DNA of 64,000 nt from Aureimonas sp. SA4125. Lineage in GTDB: Bacteria; Pseudomonadota; Alphaproteobacteria; Rhizobiales; Rhizobiaceae. The translations under genes were made by a program, and so were the position numbers. This document shows positions 1-9,894 of this stretch, in pieces. The notes below the pieces were generated by a model that was given only the letters and a program-made list of their open reading frames with translations, was not told the origin of the DNA and did no database searches. Where the stretch lies: assembly GCF_019973775.1 (NCBI RefSeq), contig NZ_AP025032.1:1-64000 (forward strand), given 5' to 3'. Every line of letters begins with the position of its first letter. Within the stretch, counting starts at the first letter, position 1.

Positions 1-100
1 GATGCGCGCGTTTGAGCCTTCCTCGGCCAGGATGCGGAGCATGTCGAACCCAGCGAGTGCCGTCAGGGACGGACGGAATGATAGAACGGACGACGACGGC

Positions 101-1591
101 ATGGCAGAGATTCAGGCGATCAGCGGCGTGCGAAGCGATACCGAGATCCTCGAGCGGGCGAAGGCCCGGCTGAAGGCGCAGCTCGGCCAGGATATCTTTG
201 CCAGCTGGTTCGAGCGCATGAAGATCGACGAGGTCTCCAAGGGCCTGGTGCGGCTGTCCGTCCCGACGGCCTTCCTGAAGACCTGGATCAACTCCCACTA
301 CAGCGACATCCTGCTCGCCATTTTCGCCGAGGAAGTGCCGGGAACGCTGAAGGTCGACATCGCCGTCCGCTCCGCCATCCGGAGCCAGGCCGCCGCCGCC
401 GCGCGGGATCTGGCGCTGGCGGCCTCCGCCGCGACGGAGCGCAAGACGGCTTCAGCCAGCCTCCCTTCGCCGGCCAACCAGTCGGCCTTCGATCCTTCGA
501 CGCGCGAACGGGCCCAAAACGGCGCGCAGGGTCCCCACAGCGGCAACGGCTTCGGCTCGCCGCTCGACAACCGCTATGTCTTCGACACCTTCGTCGAGGG
601 CGCGTCGAACCGGGTGGCATTGGCCGCCGCCAAGGCGATCGCCGAAAACGGCCCGCAGTCGGTGCGCTTCAACCCGCTCTTCGTCCACGCCAATGTCGGC
701 CTGGGCAAGACGCACCTCCTGCAGGCCATCGCCAATGCCGCGACGCGCCGGGCCGATCAGCCGCGGGTCGTCTACCTCACGGCCGAATATTTCATGTGGC
801 GCTTCGCCACCGCGATCCGCGACAACCAGGCGCTCGACTTCAAGGAGAATCTTCGCGGCATCGACATCCTGATCATCGACGACATGCAGTTCCTGCAGGG
901 CAAGTCGATCCAGCAGGAGTTCTGCCATCTCCTCAACGCCCTGATCGATTCGGCCCGGCAGGTGATCGTCGCCGCCGACCGCCCGGCCTTCGAGCTGGAA
1001 TCGCTCGATGCGCGCGTGCGCTCGCGCCTTGCCGGCGGCGTTGCGATCGAGATGGCCGCGCCCGACTTCGACATGCGCAAGGAGATCCTGACCACGCGCA
1101 CGGCGGCCCTGAAACTCGAGGACCCGACTTTTGCGATCGACGACAAGGTGGTCGACACGATCGCCCGCCGCGTCATTGGCTCTGGCCGCGATCTCGAAGG
1201 CGCGTTCAACCAGATCGCCTTCCGCCATGCCGTCGGCCAGCCGCTCTCGGCCGACCATCTCGACGATCTCCTGAACTCGCTGACGCGCACGAACGGCGAG
1301 AAGCGCATCCGGATCGAGGACATCCTCAAATTCGTCTCGCGCCACTACAACATCTCGCGCACCGACATCCTCTCGGCCCGCCGGACCCGCACGATCGTGC
1401 GCCCGCGGCAGATCGCGATGTATCTGGCCAAGACCATGACGCCGCGCTCGCTGCCCGAAATCGGCCGGCGTTTCGGCGGGCGGGACCACACCACGGTCCT
1501 CCACGCCGTGCGCAAGATCGAGGGCGAGCGGGCCAAGGACGAGAAGCTCGGCGAGGAGCTCGACCTCATCCGCCGCATGATCGAGGAATAG
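101..1591 (+). CDS. dnaA: chromosomal replication initiator DnaA
   Basis: DnaA binds DnaA boxes at the chromosome origin, unwinds DNA and loads the DnaB helicase. The 496-residue product shows the expected order: N-terminal domain I ([16 protein letters not shown]), a variable linker, an AAA+ core with Walker A (GLGKTHLL, near residue 199) and Walker B (ILIIDDMQF, near 256), and the C-terminal DnaA-box binding signature [11 protein letters not shown] near residue 460. The frame is open from base 2, so the start is uncertain. ATG at 101 leaves about 15 residues before domain I, as in relatives, while ATG at 41 or 2 would add 20 or 33 residues. dnaN follows 148 bp downstream on the same strand. 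Identity is certain; only the start is not. Confidence 0.95.
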   Translation: MAEIQAISGVRSDTEILERAKARLKAQLGQDIFASWFERMKIDEVSKGLVRLSVPTAFLKTWINSHYSDILLAIFAEEVPGTLKVDIAVRSAIRSQAAAAARDLALAASAATERKTASASLPSPANQSAFDPSTRERAQNGAQGPHSGNGFGSPLDNRYVFDTFVEGASNRVALAAAKAIAENGPQSVRFNPLFVHANVGLGKTHLLQAIANAATRRADQPRVVYLTAEYFMWRFATAIRDNQALDFKENLRGIDILIIDDMQFLQGKSIQQEFCHLLNALIDSARQVIVAADRPAFELESLDARVRSRLAGGVAIEMAAPDFDMRKEILTTRTAALKLEDPTFAIDDKVVDTIARRVIGSGRDLEGAFNQIAFRHAVGQPLSADHLDDLLNSLTRTNGEKRIRIEDILKFVSRHYNISRTDILSARRTRTIVRPRQIAMYLAKTMTPRSLPEIGRRFGGRDHTTVLHAVRKIEGERAKDEKLGEELDLIRRMIEE

Positions 1592-1739
1592 GCCGGCACG
1601 GCCTCTGCGCCGCGGCCGCCGCATCGCGGATGCCGCGCCGGCAAAGGCTTTTCAAGCGGTCCACGAGCCTCTAAAAGGTTCGGACTCCCGAGGGGAGCGC
1701 CTCTTCACGGCGCTTCTTCGAACGAATTGGTTGCCTCAC

Positions 1740-2858
1740 ATGCGTATCATCATCGAGCGTTCCAACCTGTTGAAGACGCTGGGCCACGTGCACCGCGTGG
1801 TCGAGCGGCGCAACACCATCCCGATCCTGTCCAACGTTCTGGTCAAGACCGAGGACGGCGCGCTCCGGCTGAAGGCAACCGATCTCGACCTCGAGATCAC
1901 CGAGACCGTGGCGGCCAATGGCGAGCAGGAAGGCGCGACGACGGTTCCCGCGCATCTCCTCTACGATATCGTGCGCAAGCTCGCCGACGGCTCGGAGGTG
2001 AAGCTCGCCACGTATGCCGAGGGCACCCAGATGACGGTCACCGCGGGCCGCTCGAACTTTCGCCTGCAGTGCCTGCCGGAATCCGATTTCCCCGACATCA
2101 CCGCCGGCACCTTCTCGCATTCCTTCAAGATCCCGGCGGCCTCGCTCGCCCGCCTCGTCGAGCGCACGCAGTTCGCGATCTCGACCGAGGAGACGCGCTA
2201 TTATCTGAACGGCATTTTTCTTCACACCATCGAATCGGAAGGCAAGCTGCGGCTGCGGGCGGTGGCGACCGACGGCCATCGCCTCGCCCGCGCCGAGATG
2301 GAAGCGCCCGCCGGCTCGGAGGGGATGCCCGGCATCATCATCCCCCGAAAAACGGTCGGCGAGTTGCAAAAGCTGCTCGATGATGGCGGCGACGACATCC
2401 TGGTCGAACTTTCCGATTCCAAGATCCGCTTCACCATCGGCCCCGTGGTGATGACCTCGAAGCTGATCGACGGCACTTTCCCCGACTATCAGCGCGTCAT
2501 CCCGCAGGGCAACGACAAGGCGCTGACGCTCGACCGGCAGTCGTTTTCAGCTGCCGTCGACCGCGTGTCGACGATCTCGTCGGAGCGCGGCCGGGCGGTG
2601 AAGCTCGCGGTCACCGCAGGCCAGCTGACGCTGACCGTGAACAGCCCGGATTCGGGCACCGCGACGGAGGAGCTTGCCGTCGGCTACGAGTCCGACGACA
2701 TCGAGATCGGCTTCAACGCACGCTATCTCCTCGACATCACCGGCCAGCTCTCCGGCGACGAGGCGGTGTTCATGCTGGCCGACCCGGGATCGCCCACCCT
2801 CATCAAGGACGGCGGTGACGACGGCACGCTCTACGTGCTGATGCCCATGCGGGTGTGA
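1740..2858 (+). CDS. dnaN: DNA polymerase III beta subunit (sliding clamp)
   Basis: The beta clamp encircles DNA and tethers polymerase III and repair enzymes. The 372-residue product has the normal family length and starts MRIIIERSNLLKTLGHV, with the typical VERRNTIPILSNVL segment and the C-terminal LMPMRV end used in ligand-pocket formation. A TTG three codons earlier (1731) is in frame, but the ATG matches the family N-terminus. The stop codon overlaps the GTG start of recF by four bases, so the two are translationally coupled. Confidence 0.96.
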   Translation: MRIIIERSNLLKTLGHVHRVVERRNTIPILSNVLVKTEDGALRLKATDLDLEITETVAANGEQEGATTVPAHLLYDIVRKLADGSEVKLATYAEGTQMTVTAGRSNFRLQCLPESDFPDITAGTFSHSFKIPAASLARLVERTQFAISTEETRYYLNGIFLHTIESEGKLRLRAVATDGHRLARAEMEAPAGSEGMPGIIIPRKTVGELQKLLDDGGDDILVELSDSKIRFTIGPVVMTSKLIDGTFPDYQRVIPQGNDKALTLDRQSFSAAVDRVSTISSERGRAVKLAVTAGQLTLTVNSPDSGTATEELAVGYESDDIEIGFNARYLLDITGQLSGDEAVFMLADPGSPTLIKDGGDDGTLYVLMPMRV

Positions 2859-4069
2859 CGCCCGTCACGCTTCCCAACGCAAACGATCTGGCGCCCTTGC
2901 AAGGCGGCGACGAGGCGCAGGGCGGACAGCGTTCGCCGTCCGCTGCCGGGTGCTCGCGCCTCTTCAGCCTGCGGCTTGCCGATTTCCGCAATTACGAGGT
3001 GCTTCGCCTGGAGCTTGCCTCTCGCTTCACCGTGCTCACCGGGGAGAACGGTGCGGGCAAGTCCAATCTCATGGAAGCCGTGTCGCTGCTGACGCCGGGC
3101 AGGGGACTTCGGCGCGCCGCCTATCCCGAGATCGCGCGGGTCGGCGGCAGCGGCGGCTTTGCCGTGCAGGCAAGACTCCTCGGCGACGACGGCGAGGTCG
3201 ACATCGCCACCTCCGCGCGCCCCGACGCTTCGGGCGCCCTGTCGCGCATCGTCAGGATCAACGAGACGCAGGCCAGGAGCGCCGACGAGATGCTGGATCA
3301 CCTGCGCATCGTCTGGCTGACCCCGGCGATGGACGGCCTGTTCACGGGGGCGGCGGGCGAGCGCCGCCGCTTCCTCGACCGCCTCGTCCTCACCGTCGAC
3401 CCCGCCCATGGCCGCAGGGCCGCCGACTACGAACGCGCCATGCGCTCGCGCAACCGTCTCCTGTCGGAGGACCGCGGCAATGATTCCTGGCTCTCCGGCA
3501 TCGAGGCGCAGATGGCCGAGCTCGGACTCGCCATGGCGATCGCCCGCAGCGAACTCGTCGGCCTCATCCAGGCGATGATCGCCGAGGCGCCGGCCGACCA
3601 GCCTTTTCCGAAGGCCGACCTCCTTCTCTCCAGTGGCTACGAGACCGAAGACCTCGGCGGTCCGGCGGTGGCGCGCGAGGACGAGGCGCGCCTGCGCCTG
3701 GCCCGCCAGCGCGGGCTGGACCGTGCCGCCGGCCGCACGCTGGAGGGGCCGCACCGCGCCGATCTTTCCGTCACCCACCGCGCCAAGGCGATGCCGGCGG
3801 CGCTGTCCTCGACCGGCGAGCAGAAGGCGCTTCTCATCGGCCTGATCCTTGCCCATGCCAAGCTCGTCAGGGCGATGACCGGCACCGCGCCCGTCCTTCT
3901 TCTCGACGAGATCGCCGCCCATCTCGATCCCGGACGGCGGGCGGCGCTGTTCGACATCATCGACGGGCTCGGCGTGCAGTCCTTCATGACAGGCACCGAT
4001 GCCTCTCTTTTCGAGGCGCTGGAAGGCCGCGCGCAGCATCTGCGCGTCGACGACGGGAGAGTGGAATGA
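2855..4069 (+). CDS. recF: DNA replication and repair protein RecF
   Basis: RecF is an SMC-like ATPase that acts with RecO and RecR to load RecA at gaps. The 404-residue product has Walker A (GENGAGKSN, near residue 63), an SMC-type signature region (LSSTGEQKALLIG) and Walker B with the D-loop (LLLDEIAAHLD, near residue 348). The first 25 residues or so before SRLFSLRLADFRNYE are not conserved in the family. The GTG start at 2855 is supported by the GTGA overlap with dnaN, but a later start is possible. Its own stop overlaps the following adenylyltransferase start (ATGA), so dnaN-recF-moeB read as one operon. Confidence 0.94.
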   Translation: MTPVTLPNANDLAPLQGGDEAQGGQRSPSAAGCSRLFSLRLADFRNYEVLRLELASRFTVLTGENGAGKSNLMEAVSLLTPGRGLRRAAYPEIARVGGSGGFAVQARLLGDDGEVDIATSARPDASGALSRIVRINETQARSADEMLDHLRIVWLTPAMDGLFTGAAGERRRFLDRLVLTVDPAHGRRAADYERAMRSRNRLLSEDRGNDSWLSGIEAQMAELGLAMAIARSELVGLIQAMIAEAPADQPFPKADLLLSSGYETEDLGGPAVAREDEARLRLARQRGLDRAAGRTLEGPHRADLSVTHRAKAMPAALSSTGEQKALLIGLILAHAKLVRAMTGTAPVLLLDEIAAHLDPGRRAALFDIIDGLGVQSFMTGTDASLFEALEGRAQHLRVDDGRVE

Positions 4070-4854
4070 CGCAGGACAAGTCAGGCGATCCGCTGTCGTC
4101 GGACGAACTCGGCCGCTATGCCCGGCATATCGTCCTGCCGGAGGTGGGCGGCGCCGGCCAGCAAAAGCTGAAGCGGGCCAGAATCCTCGTCATAGGCGCC
4201 GGCGGCATCGGCTCGCCGGTGGTTCTCTATCTTGCCGCCGCCGGCGTCGGCACGATCGGCATCGCCGACGATGATACCGTCTCCCTGTCCAACCTGCAGC
4301 GCCAGGTCCTGCATGGCACCGCCGACATCGGACGGGCCAAACTCGACAGCGCCGCCGAGCGCGTCGCCGCGCTCAATCCGCATGTCGCGATGTCTCCGCA
4401 TGGCGTGCGGATCGACGCTGCGAACGGCGCTGCCATCGTCGCCGCCTACGATCTCGTCATCGACGGCTCGGACAATTTCGCCACCCGCTACGCCCTCGCC
4501 GATCTCTGCGCCGCCGCGGAAAGGCCTCTCGTGACGGCGGCGGTGAACCGCTTCAACGGCTCGCTGACGACGCTCATGCCCTATGCCACGAACGCCGACG
4601 GCAACGCGCTGCCGGGCTATCGCGACCTCTTTCCCGAAGCGCCGCCGGCGGGCCTCGTGCCAAGCTGCGCCGAGGCCGGCATTCTCGGCGTCGTCACCGG
4701 CATCCTCGGCACGCTGGCGGCGGCGGAGGCGATCAAGCTCGTCTGCGGCATCGGTGAGCCGTTGCTCGGGCGTCTTCTCCTCGTCGACGTCCTGCAGATG
4801 CGCTTCGAGACGATCCGCTATCGCCGCAGCAAGGCGGCGCCTGCCAGGGACTGA
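4066..4854 (+). CDS. moeB: MoeB/ThiF/HesA-family sulfur-carrier adenylyltransferase
   Basis: Enzymes of this family adenylate the C-terminal glycine of small sulfur carriers (MoaD or ThiS) for molybdopterin or thiamine synthesis. The 262-residue product has the nucleotide-binding loop VIGAGGIGS near residue 41, the SNLQRQ arginine-finger motif, and the crossover-loop region ending VPSCAEAGILG. Odd point: the two CxxC zinc pairs of E. coli MoeB are missing. The segment reads GYRDLFPEAP where a Cys pair would begin, and no second pair is seen. Whether it serves MoaD, ThiS or both cannot be told from sequence. It overlaps recF by four bases. Confidence 0.85.
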   Translation: MTQDKSGDPLSSDELGRYARHIVLPEVGGAGQQKLKRARILVIGAGGIGSPVVLYLAAAGVGTIGIADDDTVSLSNLQRQVLHGTADIGRAKLDSAAERVAALNPHVAMSPHGVRIDAANGAAIVAAYDLVIDGSDNFATRYALADLCAAAERPLVTAAVNRFNGSLTTLMPYATNADGNALPGYRDLFPEAPPAGLVPSCAEAGILGVVTGILGTLAAAEAIKLVCGIGEPLLGRLLLVDVLQMRFETIRYRRSKAAPARD

Positions 4855-5097
4855 GGCGCCCTGCGTGCTTGTCCTGTCGAGGCAAGCTCGATGCCGAGTG
4901 ATGCATGCAAGGGAGGCGTCTGGCCCTGGATGGATCCGGCAGGCGACACAGCTCGCGCCGTCCATGCCCGGCGGCGACACGGGCTGGGGCCGGCGGAAAA
5001 CAAAGCGGAGACCTTCCGTTACAATTGGGAGGATTGTGCAACGCAACATCCGCTGCCTGCGCGGGTTCATCCCGGGCATCCCAAGGAGATCAGTTGC

Positions 5098-5325
5098 ATG
5101 CGCATATCCAAGCTCGCTACCCTCGCCCTCGCCACGGCCCTTTCACTCGGCAGCTTCGCGGCCTCGGCCGATGCGCGCGAATCCTCCAAGGGCCGCGATG
5201 GTTCGCCACCGAAGACCATCGAGAAATGTCATGTGGAGCGCGTCAAAGTGCGGAGGAACGGCAGGGTGGTAACGGTGAAGAAGCGGGTCTGCGAGCGCGT
5301 CGCGGCGGGCCGCAAGGGCCGGTGA
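5098..5325 (+). CDS. small secreted basic protein, unknown function
   Basis: Seventy-five residues. A clear Sec signal peptide (MRISKLATLALATALSLGSF followed by AASADA) should be cleaved after ADA. The mature part is short and very basic, with two cysteines (KCHVERVKV and KKRVCERV) about 23 residues apart that could form a disulfide in the periplasm. A strong ribosome-binding site AAGGAG lies at 5082-5087, about 10 bases before ATG 5098, which decides this start over upstream in-frame codons. No family is recognised. It stands alone between moeB and a convergent cupin gene. Confidence 0.7.
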   Translation: MRISKLATLALATALSLGSFAASADARESSKGRDGSPPKTIEKCHVERVKVRRNGRVVTVKKRVCERVAAGRKGR

Positions 5326-5421
5326 ACCCATCAGCGAGGCGGTCAAGGCCAACGCCTCCGCCTCACGCGCCGGCCGGGGAGGGCTCGTCCCGGCTCGCGG
5401 TCGGCTGCGAGAACGTCGCCC

Positions 5422-5928
5422 TCAGGGGTGGCGGTGGAGGGGGTCGACCCAGTACACGTCTTCCGGCCTTTCGACCGGGTCGATGTCGGTGATGTTGACG
5501 ACCACCGCCTCGTTGTCCGAGCGCACCAGCACACATTCGAGTGTCTGGCCGGGATCGGCGTTGATCTCCTGGTGCGGCACGAAGGGCGGCACGAAGATGA
5601 AGTCGCCGGCCTCGGCCTCGGCGACGAATTCCAGCCGCTCGCCCCAGCGCAGCCGCGCCCGGCCCCTCAGCACATAGATGACGCTTTCGAGCGCACCGTG
5701 ATGGTGCACGCCGGTTTTGGCGTCCGGAGCGATGCTGACCGTCCCGGCCCAGATCTTCTCGGCCCCGACACGGGCATGGTTGATCGCCGCCTGACGGAAC
5801 ATGCCGGGCGTCTGGGCGGTATTGGGATCCAGCTGGTCGCCCTTGATGACGCGGATGCCGTCGTGCTTCCATCGGGGCTCGGCCTGCGGGGTCTCGCTGC
5901 CGGGCGCTGCGTCGTGATCATGCGTCAT
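5422..5928 (-). CDS. cupin-domain protein
   Basis: A single-domain cupin of 168 residues. The double-stranded beta-helix metal-site motif is visible as GVHHHGALESVIYVLRG (His-His-His and Glu), followed by the second motif around FVPPFVPHQEIN. Small cupins of this kind bind a metal and act as dioxygenases, isomerases or sensors; the substrate here is unknown. It is the only gene on its strand between the secreted protein and the LLM oxidoreductase. The start at 5928 has a purine-rich stretch upstream (GGAGGACACGAC read on the minus strand). Confidence 0.75.
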   Translation of the reverse strand: MTHDHDAAPGSETPQAEPRWKHDGIRVIKGDQLDPNTAQTPGMFRQAAINHARVGAEKIWAGTVSIAPDAKTGVHHHGALESVIYVLRGRARLRWGERLEFVAEAEAGDFIFVPPFVPHQEINADPGQTLECVLVRSDNEAVVVNITDIDPVERPEDVYWVDPLHRHP

Positions 5929-6126
5929 GTCGTGTCCTCCGGACGTGACGCTAGCGCGGCCGGCCCGCTCATGCGAGCCCCTGTGCTGGTCAGGACTGCT
6001 CGATCAAGCCCCTCGATCAAGCCCCTCGATCAGGCCTACTCAATTGGATTGCCGACCGGGCGTCCCGGGTGGCACAGGCCTCGGCCGCGCCAGCCTCGTC
6101 CGGCGGGGCCGGTCAGGCACCCACGA

Positions 6127-7203
6127 TCACGCCAGCATGTCGCGGACCATCGGCGCGACCTTTTCGCCGTAGAGGCCGATACATGACATGAGCCTGTCGT
6201 GCGGCAGCGGGCCGGCGCTGTATTTCAGGTCGAAGCGGGCAAGTCCGAGCGTCCGGGCCGTCGTCGCGATCTTTTTCGCCACCGTCTCGGGCGAGCCGAC
6301 ATAGAGCGAGCCCCGGGCGATTTCCTGATCGAAGGCGGCGCGGGCAAGCGGCGGCCAGCCGCGCCCGGCGCCGATGCGGTCGTGCATCGCCTTGTAGTCC
6401 GGCCAGAACTCCTCGCGCGCCGTCTCGTCGCTCTCGCCGACATGGCCGGGAGAGTGCACGCCGATCGGCTGCACCGCCTGTTCCAGCTGCGCGAAGGCGC
6501 GGGCGTAGAGGTCGACATAGGAGCGGAAGCGCGCGGGATCGCCGCCGATGATGGCGAGCATCATCGGCAGGTCGTATCGCGCCGCCCGCACCACCGATTC
6601 CGGGCTGCCGCCGACGCCGATCCAGGTCTTCAGCCGGCCATTCTCGATCTTCGGAAAGACCTCCTGTCCGGCGAGGGGCGGCCGCGTATGGCCCTGCCAG
6701 TCGATGCGGTCGCGGCTGATCAGGGCCGAAAACAGGTCGAGCTTGTCGTCGAAGAGCGTCTCGTAGCGGTCGAGCGCGAAGCCGAAGAGGGGAAAGGATT
6801 CGGTGAAGGATCCCCGGCCGAGAATGACCTCGGCCCTCCCGTTCGACAGCGCGTCGAGCGTCGCGAAGCGCTGGAAGACGCGGATCGGATCGTCCGAGCT
6901 GAGGACCGTGACGGCCGAGCCGAGCCGGATGCGGCGCGTCCGCGCGGCGATGGCGGCGAGGACGACCTCGGGCGCCGATACGGCGAAATCGGCGCGGTGA
7001 TGCTCGCCGACGCCGAAGAAGTCGAGCCCGACCGCGTCCGCAAGGACAGCCTGGTCGACGAGATCGCGAATCACCTGGGCCGTGGTCTCAGGATTCCGGT
7101 CGGATCCCCGGGTCACGTCGCCGAAAGTGTCTAGTCCAAGTTCGAGAGACTGGGCCAAGGGGATCTCCGCCGATGGGGACTGCGACGGCAAAAGCCGCGT
7201 CAT
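6127..7203 (-). CDS. LLM-class flavin-dependent oxidoreductase
   Basis: Luciferase-like monooxygenase family (TIM barrel, FMN-dependent). The 358-residue product shows the family features LGLDTFGDVT near the N-terminus, the conserved FFGVGEHHRADFAVS segment, and RIRLGSAVTVLSSDDPIRVFQRFATLDALSNGRAEVILGRG with its glycine-rich phosphate-binding part. The putative substrate is unknown. The frame extends upstream to 7260, but ATG 7203 removes a leader (GKPNSAPTGPAG) not typical of the family. A nearby FMN reductase was not found. Confidence 0.85.
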   Translation of the reverse strand: MTRLLPSQSPSAEIPLAQSLELGLDTFGDVTRGSDRNPETTAQVIRDLVDQAVLADAVGLDFFGVGEHHRADFAVSAPEVVLAAIAARTRRIRLGSAVTVLSSDDPIRVFQRFATLDALSNGRAEVILGRGSFTESFPLFGFALDRYETLFDDKLDLFSALISRDRIDWQGHTRPPLAGQEVFPKIENGRLKTWIGVGGSPESVVRAARYDLPMMLAIIGGDPARFRSYVDLYARAFAQLEQAVQPIGVHSPGHVGESDETAREEFWPDYKAMHDRIGAGRGWPPLARAAFDQEIARGSLYVGSPETVAKKIATTARTLGLARFDLKYSAGPLPHDRLMSCIGLYGEKVAPMVRDMLA

Positions 7204-7575
7204 GCCGTTGCCTGCTGGCCCGGTGGGAGCGGAATTAGGTTTTCCGTGTATGGCGCGCAACCGCGTCTGCCCGTGAAAGACGGTGCCGTGGTTGAACGAA
7301 GCGTCAACCAGACCTGACGTGGCACCCCTTGGCTCGGCGGCACTCGGTCCCGGCCCAGCCAGCGCGGCCGCAGGAGAGGGGCCGATTGCCGCCGCATCTC
7401 CGGGCCGCTGTCTCGCGCCGCATTCGGACGCGAAGGCGATCTTTGTGCGGCAGGCTGGCGATCGTCCGCCTGTCGCAACCGAGGGGAGAGCGGGCCGGGT
7501 ATCAGCGCCGACGGAGCCTGGCGAACCGGCCGACCGGCGTCTCGGCCGACCGTCCGGTTTTCAGGCTGGACGAAT
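7204..7575. other. gene-free interval
   Basis: About 370 bases between the LLM gene start and the end of the first chemoreceptor gene, both on the minus strand. Any promoter of the LLM gene should lie here. Open frames across it are shadows without family features. No clear terminator or operator was recognised. Confidence 0.4.
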
Positions 7576-9480
7576 TCAGAACTCTTCCCAGCCCTCGGCC
7601 GCCGGGGCGGCGCCGCCTTGGCCGGTGGTGCGCATCTGCGTCACCGGGCGGGCGGACGGCCGGGACGGCTGGCTGCGCGCCGGGGCGGCCTTGCCGGCGT
7701 GGCCGGTCCTGGTGGTGAAGCGCTCGACCATGGCGGCGAGCTCGTCGGTCTCGTCCGACAGCGTCTGCGCCGCGGCCGTCGCCTCCTCGACCATCGCGGC
7801 GTTCTGCTGCGTGACCTTGTCCATCTGGTCGGCCGCGCCCGAGACCTCGCGCAGCGAGATCGCCTGTTCCTTGGCGCTGCGGGCGATCTCGGCGACCACC
7901 GCCGACATCTCCGCGACCTGCGTGACGATGGCATCCAGCGACTTGCCCGACGCCGTCACCAGCTCGACGCCCTCGCCGACCTGTTTCGACGAGGTCGAGA
8001 TCAGCGCCTTGATCTCCTTGGCCGCTTCCGCCGAGCGCTGGGCGAGCCCGCGCACTTCCTGCGCGACGACGGCAAAGCCGCGGCCCGCCTCGCCCGCCCG
8101 CGCCGCCTCGACGCCGGCGTTGAGGGCCAGAAGGTTGGTCTGGAAGGCGATCTCGTCGATGACGCCGATGATCTTGCCGATTTCCTCCGAGGAATGCTCG
8201 ATCTGGCTCATCGCCGCGACCGCCTTGGCGACGATCTCGCCGCCCTTCTCGGCATTCTTCTGCGCCGCCGTCGCGCCGACCTGGGCCTGGGCTGCGCCCT
8301 CCGCCGTCTGGTTGACGCCCGTCGTCACTTCCGACAGCGCCGCGACCGTCTCCTCGAGGCTCGCCGCCTGCTGCTCGGTGCGCTGGGCGAGGTCGTTGGA
8401 GGCGACGGAGATTTCGGCAAGACCGGTGCGCAGCGTCGCCACGCCCCCGGCGACGCCGCCGATGGCGGCTTCCAGCTCGGCGACGCTGGCATTGAACTTC
8501 TCCCGGATCGGCTCGAACTCCGGCGCCACGGCCTGATCCATGCGCACCGTCAGATCGCCCGCCGACAGAGCGTCGAAGCTGTTCTCGACCGCGTGCACGA
8601 AGGTGCGCAGGTCCTCTTCCTTGGACTGATCGATGGCCGACTGCCGCTCGCGCTGGCTTGCCTGCGCCGCCCGCGCAGATGCCGCCTCGGCCGCCAGACG
8701 TTCCTGGTCGATCGCCGCCTGCTTGAAGGCCTCGACGGCGCCGGCCATCAGGCCGATCTCGTCGCCGCGCCCGGTGGCGGGAACCTCGATGCTCTTGTCG
8801 CCCGCCGCCAGCCTGCGCATGGCCTCGGTCATGGCGACGACGGGGGTCGCGATGCCCCGTGCCAGAAGCCAGCCCAGTGCGACCGAAAAGAGGATCAGGA
8901 AGCCGATGCCGGCCACCAGCGCCGTCACCGAGGTGGAATTGGCCTCGGTCTCGATCGTCCAGGCCTCCGCGACGGCGGCCTGCTCCGAAGTCACGATGGC
9001 GTCGATGGCATTCTCGGCGTCTTCGATCGCCTTGTCGGCGGCGTCGCTGGCAAAAAGGGCCAGCGCCTGCGGAAGCGTTGCCTCGTCGCGCGAGAGGGTG
9101 ATGATCGGCGCGGCGACATTGCTGCGCCACGCAGCGACGGCAGCCGTGATCGCGTCGAGGTCTTTGGCGCGATCCGGGTCAAGGGCCCGGATCTTGTCGA
9201 CATCGGCGGCGATCGCGGCGGCGCGCTTGTCCATCGCCAGGGTATAGCGGTCGTTGCGTGTCAGCATGAAAGCCCGCAGTCCGGCCTCCATGCGCGACAG
9301 GCCGAGCCGCGTCGCGGTGCTGATCGTCGTGACTTCCGTGTGGTGCTTGATGTTGTCGGTGGCGGCACTCATTTCGCCGAGCTGCGTGTAGACGGTCCCG
9401 CCCATGCCGGCCGCCGCCACAACGAGGCAGACGAACGCCGCCGAGATCTTTTGCGAAATCTTCAAATTGGCCAAAAACAT
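7576..9480 (-). CDS. methyl-accepting chemotaxis protein with periplasmic 4HB-type sensor
   Basis: Membrane chemoreceptor of 634 residues. Order: transmembrane helix near residues 10-30, a helical periplasmic domain of about 170 residues resembling a four-helix-bundle sensor, a second transmembrane helix ([20 protein letters not shown]), a HAMP domain, and the cytoplasmic signalling domain with the hairpin tip [24 protein letters not shown] (given here only as a landmark in part). The protein ends GWEEF, which resembles the NWETF pentapeptide that tethers CheR/CheB, so it may be a high-abundance, adaptation-competent receptor. ATG 9480 is preceded by GAGGTGGG at good spacing and is preferred over codons at 9525 and 9501. 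No che genes are nearby. Confidence 0.9.
   Translation of the reverse strand: MFLANLKISQKISAAFVCLVVAAAGMGGTVYTQLGEMSAATDNIKHHTEVTTISTATRLGLSRMEAGLRAFMLTRNDRYTLAMDKRAAAIAADVDKIRALDPDRAKDLDAITAAVAAWRSNVAAPIITLSRDEATLPQALALFASDAADKAIEDAENAIDAIVTSEQAAVAEAWTIETEANSTSVTALVAGIGFLILFSVALGWLLARGIATPVVAMTEAMRRLAAGDKSIEVPATGRGDEIGLMAGAVEAFKQAAIDQERLAAEAASARAAQASQRERQSAIDQSKEEDLRTFVHAVENSFDALSAGDLTVRMDQAVAPEFEPIREKFNASVAELEAAIGGVAGGVATLRTGLAEISVASNDLAQRTEQQAASLEETVAALSEVTTGVNQTAEGAAQAQVGATAAQKNAEKGGEIVAKAVAAMSQIEHSSEEIGKIIGVIDEIAFQTNLLALNAGVEAARAGEAGRGFAVVAQEVRGLAQRSAEAAKEIKALISTSSKQVGEGVELVTASGKSLDAIVTQVAEMSAVVAEIARSAKEQAISLREVSGAADQMDKVTQQNAAMVEEATAAAQTLSDETDELAAMVERFTTRTGHAGKAAPARSQPSRPSARPVTQMRTTGQGGAAPAAEGWEEF
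7791..8410 (-). repeat. direct repeat, copy 1 of chemoreceptor signalling domain
   Basis: About 620 bp nearly identical to 10114-10733 (constant offset 2323, no indels seen, roughly ten to fifteen base differences). It encodes the methylation helices and the signalling tip. Flanking parts of the two chemoreceptor genes are unrelated. Confidence 0.9.
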
Positions 9481-9854
9481 CGTTCTTCCCACCTCGCACA
9501 TGTCCCGCACTGACGAAGCGGGCACCGATCAGACCGCTTTACGGCAAAGAGTCTAAGGTTCTGTTGCCGATCGGGGCCAGATCCGGGCCTGATGATCAGC
9601 TTAAGAGTCGGTTTTCTGCCGACTATTGTTGACGACGCGGGTGCGTCTCTGCCGGCACGGAGAGACGTCGCGGCTGCGTCCGGCCCGGGAACCGCAGGCC
9701 GGCCGCCGCGATGTTGCCGGCTCCGAGTCCCGAGCGCGATGGCTTCTCTTCCGTTGCCGCGATTCCATGTTCCGGCAGGACACCGGAGAGCCGGGAGGTT
9801 GCCGTGCCGGATCGTGCCCGCAGAGCTGGCTTTCAAGTTGCCGCGCCGGATACT
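9481..9854. other. gene-free interval between two chemoreceptor genes
   Basis: About 370 bases upstream of the first chemoreceptor gene, expected to hold its promoter. Overlapping open frames look like shadows. A RIME-like repeat closes the interval at 9855. Confidence 0.4.
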
Positions 9855-9894
9855 GCGAAAAACCGGTTCCCACTTTTTCGCCCGACGCTCTAGA
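9855..9894 (-). repeat. RIME-like palindromic repeat at gene end
   Basis: Read on the minus strand, the element runs CTAGAGCGTCGGGCGAAAAA and continues GTGGGAACCGGTTTTTCGC. This is the sequence style of short intergenic palindromes abundant in Rhizobium and relatives (recalled knowledge). It begins inside the TAG stop of the second chemoreceptor gene. A related copy lies at 54431-54475. Confidence 0.6.

Noticed and set aside
1..1739. Chromosome origin near dnaA
   Set aside because: No cluster of DnaA boxes (TTATCCACA type) was seen in the available intergenic DNA, and the region upstream of dnaA is outside the window.
7200..7478. Minus-strand open frame upstream of the LLM gene
   Set aside because: Overlaps the LLM start region, lacks a ribosome-binding site and motifs.
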